Shown: positions 23,501 to 34,024 of the stretch, one piece after another
Position numbering within the stretch: the stretch's first letter is position 1
How the letters are laid out: each line of letters opens with the position of its first letter
Source: Ectocarpus siliculosus
Lineage: Eukaryota; Sar; Phaeophyceae; Ectocarpales; Ectocarpaceae
Direction of reading: 5' to 3'
Assembly: GCA_000310025.1 (NCBI GenBank)
Contig: FN649734.1
Location: forward strand, 5,190,246-5,254,245
Length of the DNA: 64,000 bases
Program-made: the position numbers and the translations under genes
The notes under the pieces: generated by a model
What the model was told of the DNA's origin: nothing
What the model saw: the letters and a program-made list of their open reading frames with translations, nothing else
The model's database searches: none

Positions 23501-25020
23501 TCACGTTTTCAGTACATCCGCTCCTATTTGAATGTGAACGGAAGGAGCGACGAATTCCTTCTTTCGAACGCTGTTCATTCGTTCATTCATGAGCAGAATG
23601 GGAAGGAACGGGGGGACGTGCAGGCAACAATCCTCGCGATTCATTGCTTGTGGAAGGGGTAGAGACTTTTTGACGCACACGTACCACTACTTGTGTTGGT
23701 TTGAGGGGCTCGCATGCTGTAGCGTTAGCCTGTCGTGCAGGATAGAGGTGAGCGCACGGTGAGCGATAGTGCGCATCTACCAAACATGTCATGGTGCCAC
23801 GCAACAGGACCGGGGGCAATGAGTGTTTGTCCTTACAATCTTCAGGCCGCTTCCGTGATAATAATGCTTGAATTTTGGAATCGCCACGTACGTTTTGAAA
23901 ACGAGGATAACTGCTGGAGTCCATCTTCGCCCTGCTGCCTGCTGCTTTCAGCAGTATTTCCACACTATCTACTGTCAACCTTGCTCTGGTGCATCCATCC
24001 AGCCCCCGCTAAGCACCACCTCGCCCCCCTCACGGCATGGATTGATCCCTTTCGAAGATACTCGAGAAGTGCATCCTCGCGGATGTCGTCAAGACGAGGA
24101 TGGGCACTCCAGGGCACACTTCGCCAACAAGAGTGACCCCGACCATGATGGTATACCGTACCTTCCCGATGTGCCACCCTTTGTTCGAAAGGCGTTGCTG
24201 GGAAGTATGGCGGCGGCGACCAAACGTTGGACGTCATCCGGGACATGTACGTTGCCTTTGTGTCGATATGTGATCTACTGTAAGCTCTGTAAGGCTGGCC
24301 CTTCGTTTTATTTAGTTTATTCGTCAAACCCTGTCTCCCGTGGCATACTATCAACCGTTTGTCAGGCTGATGAGCGCTCATTGGGCGTGCGAGCTGAAAG
24401 TCCAACACTTTCAATTGTTTTGTTCCTGTCGCGTTTCCAGCCTTTTCATTGGTTTTACCGCAGTTTCAGTGCGCCCTGGCGTTGCTTCGAGTCGACGCGA
24501 AGGTGGTTTGGCGCAAGCCATTAACGAGATGAACCCCTCGGCGTCAGACAAGCTGACATTCGAATGAAACGCTCTTTGTTCTTTGTTTCGTGTCTCAGGT
24601 TCTAGGAGAGCTTCATGCAGTTCGGCTAAAACACGCATGGGCGATCCCCTCCGCCGAGAGTATTGATCAGCAGGACGACACTAAGCGCTACCTCAAGCCG
24701 TGCTTCTTGGAGGACGAGGGCCTGGAGGTGGCGAAGGTGACCCCGGGGTGGATAAAGATGGGGGCGGAGGGGAAGCTAAGGATGGAGACGGGGATGGCTT
24801 TTCATCTCTGAGCCAGATAAGCGATGGTCCTGACGACGACGCTGGCCCCAAAGCCTCGGCGCACGCCTAACCCGTGTTGACAAGGTGTGTCGTGCCTCTC
24901 TTCCTCTTTCTCTGCCTGAAACGGTGTTGGATACTTGCGTTTTTCTTGTCGTGCAATCGTTATGCCCGCGGTTCCCTTCGATATACTCTTCTCCATCCCA
25001 GCGTGTCCGTTAGCCACTCC
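20600..25020. other. interior of E, no recognised gene
   Basis: No assignable gene. A diverged direct duplication links about 21775-21895 and 22018-22130, both with GTATGGTGCYTC and GTGGTTKTTACAG-like segments. Possible exon-like stretches lie on the minus strand near 23105-23280 (SRPPTREMPCSDGPRTFENM) and on the plus strand after an acceptor-like TGTCTCAG at 24598 (open to 24811). They are too short to name. Confidence 0.3.
21472..21542 (+). other. tRNA-like sequence, box A/box B
   Basis: TGATATCTTAAGC followed 42 bp on by GGATTCGATTCTC and a CTGCGCCA end resembles a tRNA-derived pol III promoter. The cloverleaf pairs poorly, so a SINE head or tRNA relic is more likely than a functional gene. 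Confidence 0.25.
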
Positions 25021-25035
25021 TGATGTTTAAATTTA

Positions 25036-25920
25036 GGGGGACTGACAAAATGGGGTATACCCCGCGTGTTTAGGCATAAAATGGGGTATCCTTTTTTTCG
25101 GTGTGGGGCGCAACGCCTGACGCAGGGTAGCCGCCTTCTAATGCTTCAGCCCCATGCACCATGTCCTCAGGAAGGACGCCCAGCTTTTCGTTTTTTTTCA
25201 CCGTCAGGAACAGGGTTAACTAGGGCCTGGAAGAGGGGAGCTTATTGGAGGACCCCATTTTGTCCACGAAACCGTGGGGTACACCCCCCTGTCTGCTAAA
25301 AGTTTATCTAGTACGCCATTCTGTTCACAAACATATCCTATAGTGTTCAAGGCATATCCCTTTTTGTTCAGTGGTGACACTCCTGCGGACTGCCAAAACG
25401 TCAACCAACAACCAACAGCATACTACCATACATATAGGCGTGGTTGGGGTATGAGTGGTCTGCGGTGCAACACGCGGGCTTTGTTGTCGTCTGCGGCGCG
25501 GCAAGGAGACAGAAAGTACAGAGATATGGTGCGGTCTGCGGTTGGTTGTTGGTTGACGTTTTGGCAGTCCGCGGGAGGGTTACCACTGAACAATAAGGGA
25601 TATGCCTTGAACACTATAGGATATGTTTGTGAACAGAATGGCGTACTAGATAAACTTTTAGCAGACAGGGGGGTGTACCCCACGGTTTCGTGGACAAAAT
25701 GGGGTCCTCCAAGAAGCTCCCTCTTCCAGGCCCTAGTTAACCCTGTTCCTGACGGTGAAAAAAAACGAAAAGCTGGGCGTCCTTCCTGAGGACATGGTGC
25801 ATGGGGCTGAAGCATTAGAAGGCGGCTACCCTGCGTCAGGTGTTGCGCCCCACATCGAGAAAAGGGATCCCCCATTTTGTGCCTGAACACGCGGGGTATA
25901 CCCCATTTTGTCAATTCCCC
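25036..25920. mobile_element. MULE-like foldback element inside E
   Basis: An 885-bp palindromic element. Arms 25036-25412 and 25544-25920 are near-perfect inverted copies of about 375 bp around a 130-bp spacer. The flanks are TTAAATTTA (25027-25035) and TTGAATTTA (25921-25929), a 9-bp TSD with one mismatch. Very long TIRs plus a 9-bp TSD fit Mutator-like MITEs or foldback elements. The arms share GACAAAATGGGGTATACCCC ends. ORFs across it are mirror images and not genes. Confidence 0.85.
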
Positions 25921-26499
25921 TTGAATTTACCTCGTCACTGGCGTATTCTACGACCTGCGGTTAAGCTGTAGGTTTTGTTCCAACCCCCCATGCCTGGTTT
26001 TAATCAGTATTGTTGACAATGCATATCTGCACCCCCATTCATCGACGGCCCACGTTTACTCTCCTCTCACACTTAATATTATTTCGCTGCTGATCGGCAA
26101 ACCCCAGGTGTAGCCGACGGGATCTCCGCTTCAACGCCGTTCGACGCGTTTTTCCGGGTCCTCTCTTCCACAACGGGCCGGAGTGTTGAACGAGAAGGCG
26201 GAAAATTTTCCTTCCCGCTGGCATTGGCTCTGTTTGCGTTTGAATGAAGAATGCTGTGAGGTGCTTAGTGCTCTCGGGAAGGTTTTTCACAGTGTCTCCA
26301 AGTGCGTCTGGAATCTATCGCTGCGGCGGCCTCTTGCCTTCAGTCGTTGCCGTCATGCTTCTTTCTTGTCCCTCGTTGGGAAGGCCATCTTGGAGGTGTT
26401 TTTTTGTGGTGTTTGGAGGGTAGAGACGTCTCTCTCTGAAGTCCCTGCAGTATGCCTTTTTTTTGTTCTCGGGCAGTGACATTTGTTCGTGTCTAGAAC

Positions 26500-26960
26500 T
26501 ATGACTTCGGGGGCGGCGAGAGAGGGGGTGTTTTATTTTCTGACATCGAATCGGTCGTTTAGACAAGTGTATTGGGGGAGCCCGCTTTCGCTACTTGTAA
26601 CTGTTGTCTCCGCTTCGTCGTCTATCCGTCGTCAACACTCAATGGTATTGCTTTCTTGCGGATCATCTCCATGATCAACGTTGGCGGGTGGTGGAGGGGA
26701 AAATTCAACAAGGACAGGAACCATATATATATTGGATACTGCTGGGGCTTTCGGGGCGGCGGGAGGGGGAATGCTTCGTTTAGTGTCGGGAGAAGGCAGT
26801 CGTTTCTACGATTGCATGTGCATTGGGAAAACGCGCCGTCAGTACGTGTAGCTGTTGTCCCCGATTGAGTCGTCTTTCCCTCACCTTAAGACAACGATTA
26901 TATAGTGTTGCATGCACGGATCATCTCCATGATCGACGTCGCTGGCGGAAGTTAAAAAAA
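26500..26960. repeat. diverged tandem duplication in E
   Basis: About 26510-26700 and 26755-26950 share the order GGCGGCGRGAG, TCGTTTAG, TTGTCTCCG-like and GGATCATCTCCATGATC followed by ACGT. No ORF in it carries a recognisable motif. Confidence 0.6.
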
Positions 26961-27117
26961 TTTTCTTGGATTAATTTATTTTTTATTTTTGGTTCTCGCT
27001 TAGGGTTCATGCAACTCCAGAGTTGTCGACAACGGGCTCGAGATGGTGAGTCGCGATACTGTTCCGATACCCGCATCGAAAAAATCTTGGGGAAAAAAGG
27101 GAGGAAAAAAAAAAGGT

Positions 27118-27196
27118 CATGATGGGGTATTGAACCCACATACATTGTTGTTGCTGAGTAGCAATGCTGCTGTTGCCTCCGACAACCTAGGCAACC
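27118..27196 (-). other. tRNA-like sequence at right end of E
   Basis: On the minus strand TTGCCTAGGTTGTCGG (box A-like) is followed about 60 bp later by GGTTCAATACC (a box B match). It may be a tRNA-derived SINE or relic; acceptor pairing is not convincing. Confidence 0.25.
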
Positions 27197-27640
27197 GGCT
27201 TGTACACCGCAGTGCGCCAATCTCCACAAAAAGGCACACCTTGCACCAGCATCGGCAACCTGTCCGCGTACCAGGTTGTAGACAGTGCCCCAACCTCCAC
27301 AATAAAGTACACCTTGCACCAACTTCGGCAACCTGTCCGCGTACCAGGTTGTAGACAGTGCCCCAACCTCCACAAAAAGGCACACCTTGCGCACCATCCC
27401 AACCTACCCACCAACCGGCTTGTAGACAGTCCACCAACCTCCACAAAAAGTACACCTTGCAACAGCATCGGCAACCTGTCTGCGTACCAGGTTGTGGACA
27501 GTCCGCCAACCTCCAAAAAAGGCACACCTTGCGCATCATCCCCAACCTACCCACCAACCGCCTTGTAGACTACGCCCCAACCTCCAAGAAAAGTCCAGGT
27601 TGCCCAACCTGGCCACCTCATCATTGCAAGAATTACCCAA
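27195..27640 (-). repeat. right subterminal minisatellite of E
   Basis: Units of about 60-75 bp containing CCAACCTCCACAAAAAGGCA, ACACCTTGC and CAACCTGTCCGCGTACCAGG. On the minus strand these read as GGTTGG units, mirroring the left-end array. Confidence 0.85.
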
Positions 27641-27850
27641 GATCAGCAGGTTGCGATCGGTGCCCAATGTTTTTTTTCGAGGTTGCCCAATGTGCCTCTA
27701 CAAGGCGGTACTTTGGCCACCTGTGAAATAACAAGAAATATGAGGCAGAAGCAGGCACACGGTGGAGAGACCACTAACGAACAAGCAAACACGCAAACAT
27801 GGCCACCAACCAGTGATACATTGTAATGGTACGTCATCACTACTGGGGGG

Positions 27851-29953
27851 TTGGTGCAATGGTGCAGCCTTGGGGGGGGGGAATTGGCTAAAATAAATTC
27901 AATCCGGCACGTATCGTGCCACTCGGTCCGTCTCTTCTCGTTTGCTTTCTTCCCTCGCCGTCTCGTCCGTCTCCTGCCCCCCTCCCGCCCCATTGGTTGT
28001 TGGCTTGTGGTTTCGTTTGAGCGCTCGTTGTCGGCTGGCCTCTTCTTCCTTCTCGTGCCAGGAGGTCATGAGCCTCTCAGCTCCCTGCAGCACCGCCGCA
28101 TGCCAGGGTACTCCCCCCTCCACCTTCGCGGCTTCCGTCCACCTTAACTTCGGTGCCGTGTCTTTCGGTACGGGAATTCCGAGACAACATGGGTCGGTTT
28201 TCGTAGATCCATGGTCGGCCCCGAATGCCTTCAGGTCGTCGAGCACACACTTCGGCCAGTAGTAGTTCTGTTCCTGTCCCCCCCTACGTGGCTTCTCCCC
28301 CCCCGCCAGCTCGCCGAGCATCAGTCGTTTCGGGAGTCGCCCGTCCGGCTGCCTTGCCAGTGCTCCCGCGAACAGTAGGCGTCGTTGTCGGATCGTGGTT
28401 TCAACGCTCTGGCATTCGACCCTCTTCAGCGTCTGGGCGTACGAGAGCTGCCTGTAGGTGTCTTTCTTGCGCTTGTACCCGATAACTCGAAGGAGCAGTC
28501 AGTCGGTGGTGTGTCGACCGCAGCGTCGGATAGTGGCCGCTGAGTGGTGACCATGTCATGCAGCCGTACAGCAGTGCCTCCATCGCCTCCGCCTGGAGGA
28601 GGCGGATCTTGATTCGGAATGGCGCTTTCGGTCTGTCGAAGAGCTCCTGGCCATATATCGCCTGAGGCACGCCCACGCTCCTCTGCTCCTGTAGCTGATC
28701 TCCCGGGTGAGGTCGCCATGTTCGTTGACGAGGTCACCGAGGTACCGGAACTCGGTCGTCTGGGCGTATTTCTGTCCCGCGGCTTCGATGGTCAGTGGTG
28801 GAGGAGGCGGGGGGGGCTGTGATGTTGTAGTCGACTTGTCCTTCGCGCGCATCAGGAGCGTCTCCGTCTTCTTCTCCGACACCGTTAGCCCGAACTCTCC
28901 GAACACCTCAACGATGATGGTCATCATTCTCGCCAGTCCTTCTGCAGACCTCGATACGACGCCGGCATCATCGGCATACAGCATCCCCCATACTGCCCTC
29001 CGTACTCGGTCAAGGGGTGTCTCCTCCCCCCCCCCCGCTTCCGTCTTCCCGTCCTCCAAGCACACCAGGTTCCGCAGAACAACATCATCCTCGCTGAATC
29101 GGATAACGACGACCTCGAGGACCTCGGCGAAGAAGATATTGAACAGCAGTGGGGATAGCACACATCCTTGTCGCACGCCCTGTGTGACGAAGAACCAGTC
29201 CGATAGTTGTCCGTCGTCCATGCGCACCCGGGCCCGCCTTCCATCGTGGAATTGGCGGATGACTTTGATTAGCTTCGCGGGAATCCCGGCCCTGGCCAGC
29301 ACCTTCCATAGCATCTCTCGGTCCACCGAATCATACGCCTTCTTCAAGTCGACGAAGCACATGTAGAGCGGTATTTTCTTTCTCCGCCCCAGCTTCTGGA
29401 GGCGGCGCACGACGAACAGCATGTCGACGGTGGATCGCCCGGGTCGAAATCCGCACTGTTCCTCCGGGAGGGTGTTGTTGGCTTCGCAGAAGGCGGTTAG
29501 ACGGTTGGTGATGATCTTGATGGGGACCTTGCCTACGTGAGATAGTAGCGAAATCCCCCTGTAGTCGTTACAGTTGGACCGGTCACCCTTCTTGTACAGC
29601 ACCTTGATGGTTGCACCCTTCCACTCTTCTTGCGGGATATCTCCTCCGTTCCACACCTTGACGAGGATGGTATGGAGGTGTCCCAGGACAAAGGGTTCGT
29701 CGTCATCGATCTTGAGCAACTCGGCAGGGAGGGAGTCATGGCCGGGTGCCTTCCAGTTCTTGAGGCCTTTCGCTGCCCGTGCCACCTCCTCGAGTTCTGG
29801 CACCTCGCCCAACCGTTGAGTGTCACGTGTCGCTGGCCGCTGCGTCACTCGTTCGATGATATCTGGGTTCAGGGTGGGGGATTTGGTGTTGAGTAGGGTG
29901 CTGAAGAATCTCGCCCACCGTTGGAGGATGTCGTCCCTGTTCCGGAGCAACAC
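27851..29953 (-). pseudogene. LINE copy 1 reverse transcriptase and C-terminus
   Basis: The frame ending at 28556 (465 residues) carries the non-LTR RT palm: [42 protein letters not shown], catalytic YADD and FRYLGDLVNEHGD. It would copy element RNA at the nicked target. Downstream the protein continues in other frames: 28401-28676 holds the LLYGCMTW segment, and 27899-28321 holds RLM..GELAGG..PRRGG and the DDLKAFG region usual in this family. Frame changes near 28590 and 28400, a further shift near 30040 and a TAG at 30292 mean the ORF is broken. The same protein is read in copy 2. Confidence 0.9.
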
Positions 29954-30291
29954 GCCGTTCTCACCCGCGACGAACTGCTGTCCCCCCGCTTGTCTGGGCT
30001 TGTCTCCTGCTGAGGCCCACTGATCTCTTGAGGTCCTCTCATGTCGCGATCTTTGTAGATTGCTTCGAATTCAGTCACATATCCGTCCAGGTGGGCATAA
30101 ATGCCCGTTTCGACTGCTGTAGCCACTCCCTTACACGCTGCTTTGAGAGTTCTCCACGTTGCTGAGTTCCAGTTGCCCCTCATCGCCCGGCGCGCTTCCC
30201 GCCGTTTGGTAAGGGCCTTCTCGAGTGCTGCTCTCGTCTCTGGGGTCTCACACCACTCTCTCCTGCGTGCGGCGTCTCCGCGGTTCCTCCC

Positions 30292-31340
30292 CTAGGGTCG
30301 TCCGCGCTGCTTCGAGGAGAGCATTTTGGTAAAGTCGGTCGCCAATTCCGCAGCGGTGGTTGTTCGCTCGTCCAGTCGTGTGTCGAGGTTGAGGAGGAAC
30401 CGATTAGTCACCGCACACGGTGCTGCTTCGAACTGCAATTCCCGTCGGTTGAATTGTTGCTGTTTCGGTGTAGTCCGGACTGCACGGTTGTGGGCAAGCC
30501 TGCCACCGAGGTTGACGGTGGCTATTACCATGTTGTGGTCTGAGTCTGCTTTGACTGGGCGAACCGGCTGGGGGATGACAACCACGTTAGATACTCGGCC
30601 GTGATGTGCCTGCCTTGTCAGGATGTAGTCAAGGCGCTTGCAATCGTTTCCCGACACACCGTTGTATGTGTGCCATATTCCGACCTTGCGTGTCCGAAGA
30701 ACGTGTTCGTGAGAGCTAGCCTGTTTTCCGTTGCGAAATTCAACAGTAGCATGCCATTCATTGTCGTTGAGCTCATCACGCCCGTACATTCCTATTACCC
30801 TTCCGTCCCCTCCGTCCAACCTGTCTCCCGTCCGCGCGTTGGCGTCCAATGGGACATACACACATTCTTTGGAAGGGATCCTCCGCACGAGACTTTCAAG
30901 TTTCCCCCAGAACACGCGCTTGCTGTCGGCGGTTGAAGGTTCGGTTGGAGCATACGCGGCTACGAAGTTGACCGCTCCACGGTGGCCTGCCAACAGAAAC
31001 CTCATGGCCATAAGGCGTTCGTCGATAAACTCGGTAGTGAATGTGGATATCTTGCACAGTGACTCTTTGACGGCTATCCCCACACCATGGACTCCACCAG
31101 TCTCCGTGCCACAGCAGAACACCCGGAAACCCGCGGCTGCAAATTCCGTTCGACCTACCCTCCGTGTCTCCTGCATTCCTACCACCGATACGTCTTGTCT
31201 CGCTGCCTCGTGTAGAATGCTGTAGGCTCGCCCGTATCCATTCGCCCCTTTTACAGCCAAAGTCCGCACATTCCAGGTTGCTACCTTAAGAAGTTGACCC
31301 TGCTGTCTCTTTCGCGCGGCGCGCGCTGCTCTCTTAGCTA
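30292..31340 (-). pseudogene. LINE copy 1 APE-type endonuclease
   Basis: N-terminal part of the LINE ORF2: an apurinic-like endonuclease that nicks the insertion site. Motifs in order are ATWNVRTLAV (just inside the open frame, before 31269), the catalytic-Glu region VGMQETRR, FVAAYAPTEPS, a DANARTGDR segment, RLDYILTR and SDHNMV with the catalytic Asp-His. The layout is closest to RTE/BovB-type endonucleases. The frame hits TAG at 30292-30294 and then remains open in the same frame through the linker (LTKRREARRAMRGNWNSATW) to about 29869. A small upstream ORF at 31343-31633 in another frame is basic at its end and may be the 5' coding part. Confidence 0.88.
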
Positions 31341-31692
31341 GCCTACGCGCCGCCCGACCCCTCCTTTTCCTCCATCTCCCCCTCTTTTTTTTGTTTTTTT
31401 GCTATTTTCTTGCGAACACTCGGGCTAAGGTGATAGTTACCCCGGTTCTTGCCTTGTTTCCCATAGAATCGTCTTCTTGTCCCGGAGCGGTGTGGCCCTC
31501 CATCTCTGGACTCTCTCGTTTCCTCTCTCTGGGGCATACCCCCACGACGTGCGGTCACTCCGCCACCCTCACCGTGCTCTCTGCTGCTGCATAACCCCGG
31601 TGTCCAAGCCGGGGCGTTAGGATCCAGTCCCATTTTTTTGCAGCTACCAAAGCTGGCGGCTCACGAGCTACCCCGATCTCACTCGAGATTCC

Positions 31693-31705
31693 TGGATTAT
31701 TTGAC

Positions 31706-31744
<39 letters not shown>

Positions 31745-34024
31745 CTTCACATTAAAAATCGTTTCGATCTCTCTACCCAGTACCTTCGTATGTCCGTACT
31801 GATCCAACACTCGACGCGGTCGATTCCCGTGGTCACAGGTTAACTTACCCTAAAAAGGTACACTCACATAAACTGGCCCCGAGGGGTCCGCACGTCAATA
31901 GAAATCAACGACAGATATTCTGGAATCCTCCACTCCCTCTTCACGCTATGCGAGGTATCAACTGAGACTAGCAGTCACTATCTACCATGGGCCGGAGAGA
32001 AAGTGGTACACCCCCTTGGTTCAACCTTGGTACTTCACAACGTAAGCAGAGACAAGGCCATCTGGCACAGAAAAAGGGAGAAAAAAAGAGAGAAAAAAAG
32101 AACAAAGAGAAAAAAAAGAGAAAAAATAAAAATGGAAACCGTAAGGAGAAGAGAAAATATCTGAAAAAGGGCGAGGACAAAGAGGGACCAGGCCGAAAAT
32201 AACAAGAAGTATGAGGCAGAACAAGGCACACGGTGGAGAGACCACTAACGAACAAGCAAACACGCAAACATGGCCACCAACCAGCTATACATTGTAATGG
32301 TACGAAATCACTCCTACTGGGGGGTTGGTGCAATGGTGCAGCCTTGGGGGGGGGGAATTGGCTAAAATAAATTCAATCCGGCACGTGTCGTGCCACTCGG
32401 TCCGTCTCTTCTCGTTTGCTTTCTTCCCTCGCCGTCTCGTCCGTCTCCTGCCCCCCTCCCGCCCCATTGGTTGTTGGCTTGTGGTTTCGTTTGAGCGCTC
32501 GTTGTCGGCTGGCCTCTTCTTCCTTCTCGTGCCAGGAGGTCATGAGCCTCTCAGCTCCCTGCAGCACCGCCGCATGCCAGGGTACTCCCCCCTCCACCTT
32601 CGCGGCTTCCGTCCACCTTAACTTCGGTGCCGTGTCTTTCGGTACGGGAATTCCGAGACAACATGGGTCGGTTTTCGTAGATCCATGGTCGGCCCCGAAT
32701 GCCTTCAGGTCGTCGAGCACACACTTCGGCCAGTAGTAGTAGTTCTGTTCCTGTCCCCCCCTACGTGGCTTCTCCCCCCCCGCCAGCTCGCCGAGCATCA
32801 GTCGTTTCGGGAGTCGCCCGTCCGGCTGCCTTGCCAGTGCTCCCGCGAACAGTAGGCGTCGTTGTCGGATCGTGGTTTCAACGCTCTGGCATTCGACCCT
32901 CTTCAGCGTCTGGGCGTACGAGAGCTGCCTGTAGGTGTCTTTCTTGCGCTTGTACCCGATAACTCGAAGGAGCAGTCAGTCGGTGGTGTGTCGACCGCAG
33001 CGTCGGATAGTGGCCGCTGAGTGGTGACCATGTCATGCAGCCGTACAGCAGTGCCTCCATCGCCTCCGCCTGGAGGAGGCGGATCTTGATTCGGAATGGC
33101 GCTTTCGGTCTGTCGAAGAGCTCCTGGCCATATATCGCCTGAGGCACGCCCACGCTCCTCTGCTCCTGTAGCTGATCTCCCGGGTGAGGTCGCCATGTTC
33201 GTTGACGAGGTCACCGAGGTACCGGAACTCGGTCGTCTGGGCGTATTTCTGTCCCGCGGCTTCGATGGTCAGTGGTGGAGGAGGCGGGGGGGGCTGTGAT
33301 GTTGTAGTCGACTTGTCCTTCGCGCGCATCAGGAGCGTCTTCGTCTTCTTCTCCGACATCGTTAGCCCGAACTCTCCGAACACCTCAACGATGATGGTCA
33401 TCATTCTCGCCAGTCCTTCTGCAGACCTCGATACGACGCCGGCATCATCGGCATACAGCATCCCCCATACTGCCCTCCGTACTCGGTCAAGGGGTGTCTC
33501 CTCCCCCCCCCCCCGCTTCCGTCTTCCCCTCCTCCAAGCACACCAGATTCCGCAGAACAACATCATCCTCGCTGAATCGGATAACGACGACCTCGAGGAC
33601 CTCGGCGAAGAAGATGTTGAACAGCAGTGGGGATAGCACACATCCTTGTCGCACGCCCTGTGTGACGAAGAACCAGCCAGTCCGATAGTTCTCCGTCGTC
33701 CATGCGCACCCGGGCCCGCCTTCCATCGTGGAATTGGCGGATGACTTTGATTAGCTTCGCGGGAATCCCGGCCCTGGCCAGCACCTTCCATAGCATCTCT
33801 CGGTCCACCGAATCATACGCCTTCTTCAAGTCGACGAAGCACATGTAGAGCGGTATCGCCCCAGCTTCTGGAGGCGGCGCACGACAAACAGCATGTCGAC
33901 GGTGGATCGCCCGGGTCGAAATCCGCACTGTTCCTCCGGGAGGATGTTGTTGGCTTCGCAGAAGGCGCTTAGACGGTTGGTGATGATCTTGATGGGGACC
34001 TTGCCTACGTGAGATAGTAGCGAA
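31693..34024 (-). mobile_element. RTE-like LINE copy 2, 5'-truncated
   Basis: Runs from the (CAA)n tail at 31698-31745 to a breakpoint near 34024, where identity with copy 1 (at 29546) ends abruptly inside the RT. It lacks the Helitron, TR-GAG and TIR insertions of copy 1, so it preserves three empty sites: near 31905, at 31915-31920 and at 32197-32200. Its tail abuts the 5' end of copy 1. Confidence 0.88.
32373..34020 (-). pseudogene. RT and C-terminus of LINE copy 2
   Basis: Nearly the same DNA as 27896-29543. 33033-33791 keeps YADD and the C-terminal fingers in one frame; upstream RT motifs ([28 protein letters not shown]) sit in neighbouring frames. Small indels, one near 33680 and a 9-bp loss near 33855, separate them. 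Not functional. Confidence 0.85.

Larger units (their letters stand above)
20049..27725. mobile_element. 7.7-kb TIR element E with subterminal minisatellites
   Basis: The ends are inverted copies of CACAGGTGGCCAAAGTAC, each followed within about 20 bp by CACATTGGG. The 4-bp sequence AAAT flanks both sides (20045-20048, 27726-27729). The uninterrupted LINE copy reads GGCCGAAAATAACAAG here, giving an empty site with one AAAT. Inside each end lies a minisatellite built on GGTTGGG (left) and its complement (right), so the subterminal arrays are also inverted. CAC-type ends with a 4-bp TSD recall the CMC/Chapaev group, but I recognise no transposase in the interior. The class is therefore inference. 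Confidence 0.75.
12672..31690 (-). mobile_element. RTE-like LINE copy 1, with nested insertions
   Basis: A non-LTR retrotransposon whose 5' end is near 31690 and whose 3' end is the (CAA)n tail at 12672-12685 (minus strand). Only about 4.4 kb is LINE: 12672-12847, 15331-15348, 19773-20048 and 27726-31690. Those segments are collinear with the uninterrupted copy at 31693-34024. The interruptions are a Helitron, a TR-GAG element and a TIR element, two of them bounded by short TSDs and the Helitron by its A/T target bases. Internally it has a basic 5' ORF (31343-31633), an endonuclease, a reverse transcriptase and a finger-like C-terminal part, with several frame breaks, so this copy is dead. 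Endonuclease type and trinucleotide tail fit the RTE clade; that clade call is inference. Confidence 0.85.

Noticed and set aside
25423..25914. mirror-image ORFs at 25274-25789 and 25423-25914
   Set aside because: They arise from the two arms of the foldback element and encode the same non-protein-like sequence.
28707..29366. 219-residue plus-strand ORF
   Set aside because: Antisense to the LINE reverse transcriptase, whose catalytic motifs are on the minus strand.
31698..31745. (TTG)n as an independent microsatellite
   Set aside because: It sits exactly at the LINE 3' end and recurs at 12672 and 48399 before the same sequence, so it is the LINE tail.
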